Below the pieces are notes generated by a model. That model ran no database searches. It saw only the letters and a list, made by a program, of their open reading frames with translations, and was not told the DNA's origin. A stretch of DNA of 64,000 nt from Acidimicrobiales bacterium (GTDB lineage: Bacteria > Actinomycetota > Acidimicrobiia > Acidimicrobiales > Aldehydirespiratoraceae), in the NCBI GenBank assembly GCA_029247365.1, contig JAQWLJ010000047.1, forward strand, positions 1-64,000. Reading direction: 5' to 3'. Positions 62,297 to 64,000 of the stretch are shown here, in pieces. Positions within the stretch are counted from its first letter, which is position 1. Every line of letters starts with the position of its first letter. A program made the translations under genes and the position numbers.

Positions 62297-64000
62297 CGTC
62301 GGTCGACGCACCGACCGATATCGTCGCCCAGGTCGGCGGCTGGGATGTCAACGCCACGGTCTTTCTCAACCGGGAGCTGAGCTGGCTCGCGTTCAACGCA
62401 CGCGTTCTGCAGCTGGCGTCCGACGGCGATGTTCCCCTGCTTGAGCAGGTGCGCTTCCTGTCGATCTTCTCGAGCAACCTCGACGAGTTTTTCCAGGTTC
62501 GGGTGTCGGGCTTGTTCGATCAGGCTGCCGCCGGTGTGACGTCGCCGTCCCCTGATGGCCGTCTCCCCGGTGAGCAGCTCGCGATCGTGCGTGATGTCGT
62601 GCGTTCGCTCGTCGCCGAGCAGGAAGGGCGGCTGGTCCGTTCGATCATGGCGCAGCTCGCAGCCGAGGGCATCGAACTTGTCAACTGGCACGACCTCACT
62701 GATGTCGAGCGGACCGGATTGGCCGAGCGTTTCCGAGATCGGATTTTCCCGGTCCTGACGCCGCTCGCAGTTGACCCGGGGCATCCGTTCCCGTACGTGT
62801 CCGACCTGTCGCTCAATCTTGCGGTTGTCGTTCACGACCCGGTTGACGACCGCCAGCTGTTCGCTCGGGTGAAAGTTCCCAACACGCTGCCCCGGTGGAC
62901 GCGTGCCGGTGACGACCACCGGTACGTACCTCTCGAACAGGTGATCGCTGCACATCTCGATGAGCTCTTCCCTGGGATGGAGATCGTCGAGCATCACCCG
63001 TTCCGCGTCACCCGCAACGCCGACCTCTCCGACGCCCTTGACGAAGCCGATGATCTTCTGTCGGCGGTCGAATTCGAGCTTCGGCGCCGCCGATTCGGGC
63101 GGGCGACCCGGCTCGAGGTCGGCTCGGCGATGAGTGACCATGTCGCCGAGCTGCTGATACGCGAGTTCGATCTCGAAGCGTCGGCGCTCTACACCGCTGA
63201 CGCCCCCCTCGATCTCACATCACTGTCAGAGGTCGCCGATATTGAGCGCCCCGACCTGCGGTACCCGGCGTGGAAGGGCGTGCGCGATCCCCGGCTTGAG
63301 GCCGATGACGAACCGGTCGACCTCTTCGCCGAGATTCGCAAGGCCGAAATCGTCGTGCACCACCCGTACGAGTCCTTCAGCCGTTCTGTCGTCGAGTTCA
63401 TCCATCAAGCTGCGCACGACCCCAAGGTGCTCGCTATCAAGATCACGCTGTATCGCACGGCGTCCAACAGTCCCATCGTCGACGCGTTGATTCAGGCGGC
63501 CGAGCGGGGCAAGCAGGTCGCAGTCTTGGTCGAACTGAAAGCCCGGTTCGACGAAGCGGCGAACATTGGGTGGGCCCGTCGGCTCGAACAAGCAGGTGTG
63601 CATGTCGCGTATGGTTTGCTCGGGCTCAAGATCCACACGAAGATCGCGATGGTTGTTCGCGAAGACTCCGATGGCATCCGGCGCTACTGCCACATCGGCA
63701 CCGGCAATTACAACCACCGCACCGCGCGGGTCTACGAAGACATCGGGATCATCTCTGCCGAGCCGCAGTTTGGCGCCGACCTCGCCCACCTCTTCAACCA
63801 TCTCACTGGCTATAGCCGCGAGATCGAGTACGACACGCTCCTCGTTGCCCCCGACCAACTGCGACCCCGGCTTGAGGCACTGATCGACGGTGAGATCGCG
63901 TCGGGTCGTGGTCGGATCATCATGAAGATGAACGCCCTCGTCGATGCGTCGATGATCGAGAAGCTCTACGAAGCGTCACAGGCTGGCGTCGACATCGATC
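62293..64000 (+). CDS. ppk: Polyphosphate kinase, 3' end cut by window
   Basis: First ~569 residues, absent from the ORF track because it runs off the end. N-domain FLNRELSWLAFNARVLQLA and FLSIFSSNLDEFFQVRVSGL, ending DRIFPVLTPLAVDPGHPFP. C1 domain: HHPYESFSRSVVEFIHQAA, AIKITLYRTASNSPIVDALI, the phospho-His region LLGLKIHTKIAMVVRE and HIGTGNYNHRTARVYEDIG. Makes polyphosphate from ATP. Coupled to the ROK kinase. Belongs with the phosphate theme of the window, though no PHO-like repeat is seen upstream. Confidence 0.95.
   Translation, partial: MTSVDAPTDIVAQVGGWDVNATVFLNRELSWLAFNARVLQLASDGDVPLLEQVRFLSIFSSNLDEFFQVRVSGLFDQAAAGVTSPSPDGRLPGEQLAIVRDVVRSLVAEQEGRLVRSIMAQLAAEGIELVNWHDLTDVERTGLAERFRDRIFPVLTPLAVDPGHPFPYVSDLSLNLAVVVHDPVDDRQLFARVKVPNTLPRWTRAGDDHRYVPLEQVIAAHLDELFPGMEIVEHHPFRVTRNADLSDALDEADDLLSAVEFELRRRRFGRATRLEVGSAMSDHVAELLIREFDLEASALYTADAPLDLTSLSEVADIERPDLRYPAWKGVRDPRLEADDEPVDLFAEIRKAEIVVHHPYESFSRSVVEFIHQAAHDPKVLAIKITLYRTASNSPIVDALIQAAERGKQVAVLVELKARFDEAANIGWARRLEQAGVHVAYGLLGLKIHTKIAMVVREDSDGIRRYCHIGTGNYNHRTARVYEDIGIISAEPQFGADLAHLFNHLTGYSREIEYDTLLVAPDQLRPRLEALIDGEIASGRGRIIMKMNALVDASMIEKLYEASQAGVDID

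Noticed and set aside
1-64000. CRISPR arrays, complete insertion sequences, prophage, rRNA
   Set aside because: No regularly spaced repeats, integrase, terminal inverted repeats or rRNA sequence seen anywhere in the window.

Overview
The window is high-GC, densely packed bacterial chromosome. It looks actinobacterial: two WhiB-family iron-sulfur regulators, a SenX3/RegX3-type phosphate switch, a GuaB3 beside guaA, a mycothiol-isomerase-like domain protein, a UvrD1/PcrA with C-terminal Tudor-like tail, and many TANNNT promoters placed 6-8 nt before a start codon, as in leaderless mycobacterial genes. The gene set (SCP2, MaoC hydratase, thiolase, FkbM, epoxide hydrolase) and the mix of family variants suggest a marine or aquatic acidimicrobial lineage, but that placement is inference. 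Apart from one small scar (about 24.7-26.2 kb) there is no sign of phage, integrase or CRISPR.

Layout. 0-9 kb: an HrpB helicase fused to a glyoxalase-like domain, diverging from a coupled exonuclease / HD phosphohydrolase / thiolase set, then RraA, an epoxide hydrolase and an FkbM methyltransferase. 8.8-11.8 kb: a shortened guaB3, guaA and a DinB/maleylpyruvate-isomerase-like gene, coupled. 11.9-21.7 kb: a large phosphate locus with two pstS genes flanking a divergent Na/Pi cotransporter-PhoU-like pair, then pstC (with an N-terminal RDD domain), pstA, pstB, a PhoU-histidine kinase fusion and regX3. 21.7-27.5 kb: nitroreductase, pcrA, a scar with an alaX remnant, an orphan low-GC lipoprotein and a possible transposase tail, then intact alaX. 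27.5-43 kb: sucCD, cell-wall amidase, purH, acyltransferase, icd, a heterodimeric ABC exporter, mdh, an Fpg/Nei glycosylase, RDD protein and a DUF368 (PopT-type) transporter. 43-58 kb: alpha/beta hydrolase, TPP enzyme, sdhCAB, two glycosidase-like genes lacking catalytic residues, MaoC hydratase with TetR regulator, and a MoxR-type AAA / VWA pair. 58-64 kb: whiB, tatA, ECF sigma and anti-sigma, a second whiB, a ROK kinase coupled to ppk (cut by the window end).

Most notable system. The phosphate locus seems to have joined the usual sensor chain into one polypeptide. Instead of a free PhoU signalling to a membrane-bound SenX3, one 477-aa soluble protein carries a complete PhoU (both E-R-x-x-D metal motifs) followed by a complete SenX3-like kinase core, directly downstream of pstB and 10 bp upstream of regX3. 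Both pstS promoters carry a similar array of 11-nt direct-repeat units resembling the PHO box, with units 1, 2 and 4 recognisable. PstC carries an extra RDD membrane domain, and ppk and a ROK kinase lie 40 kb downstream.

Other themes: about 17 genes appear leaderless, and at least four enzyme-family proteins (thiolase, alpha/beta hydrolase, GH2, GH1) lack canonical catalytic residues. Central carbon genes (sucCD, icd, mdh, sdhCAB) are all present but spread over 22 kb.
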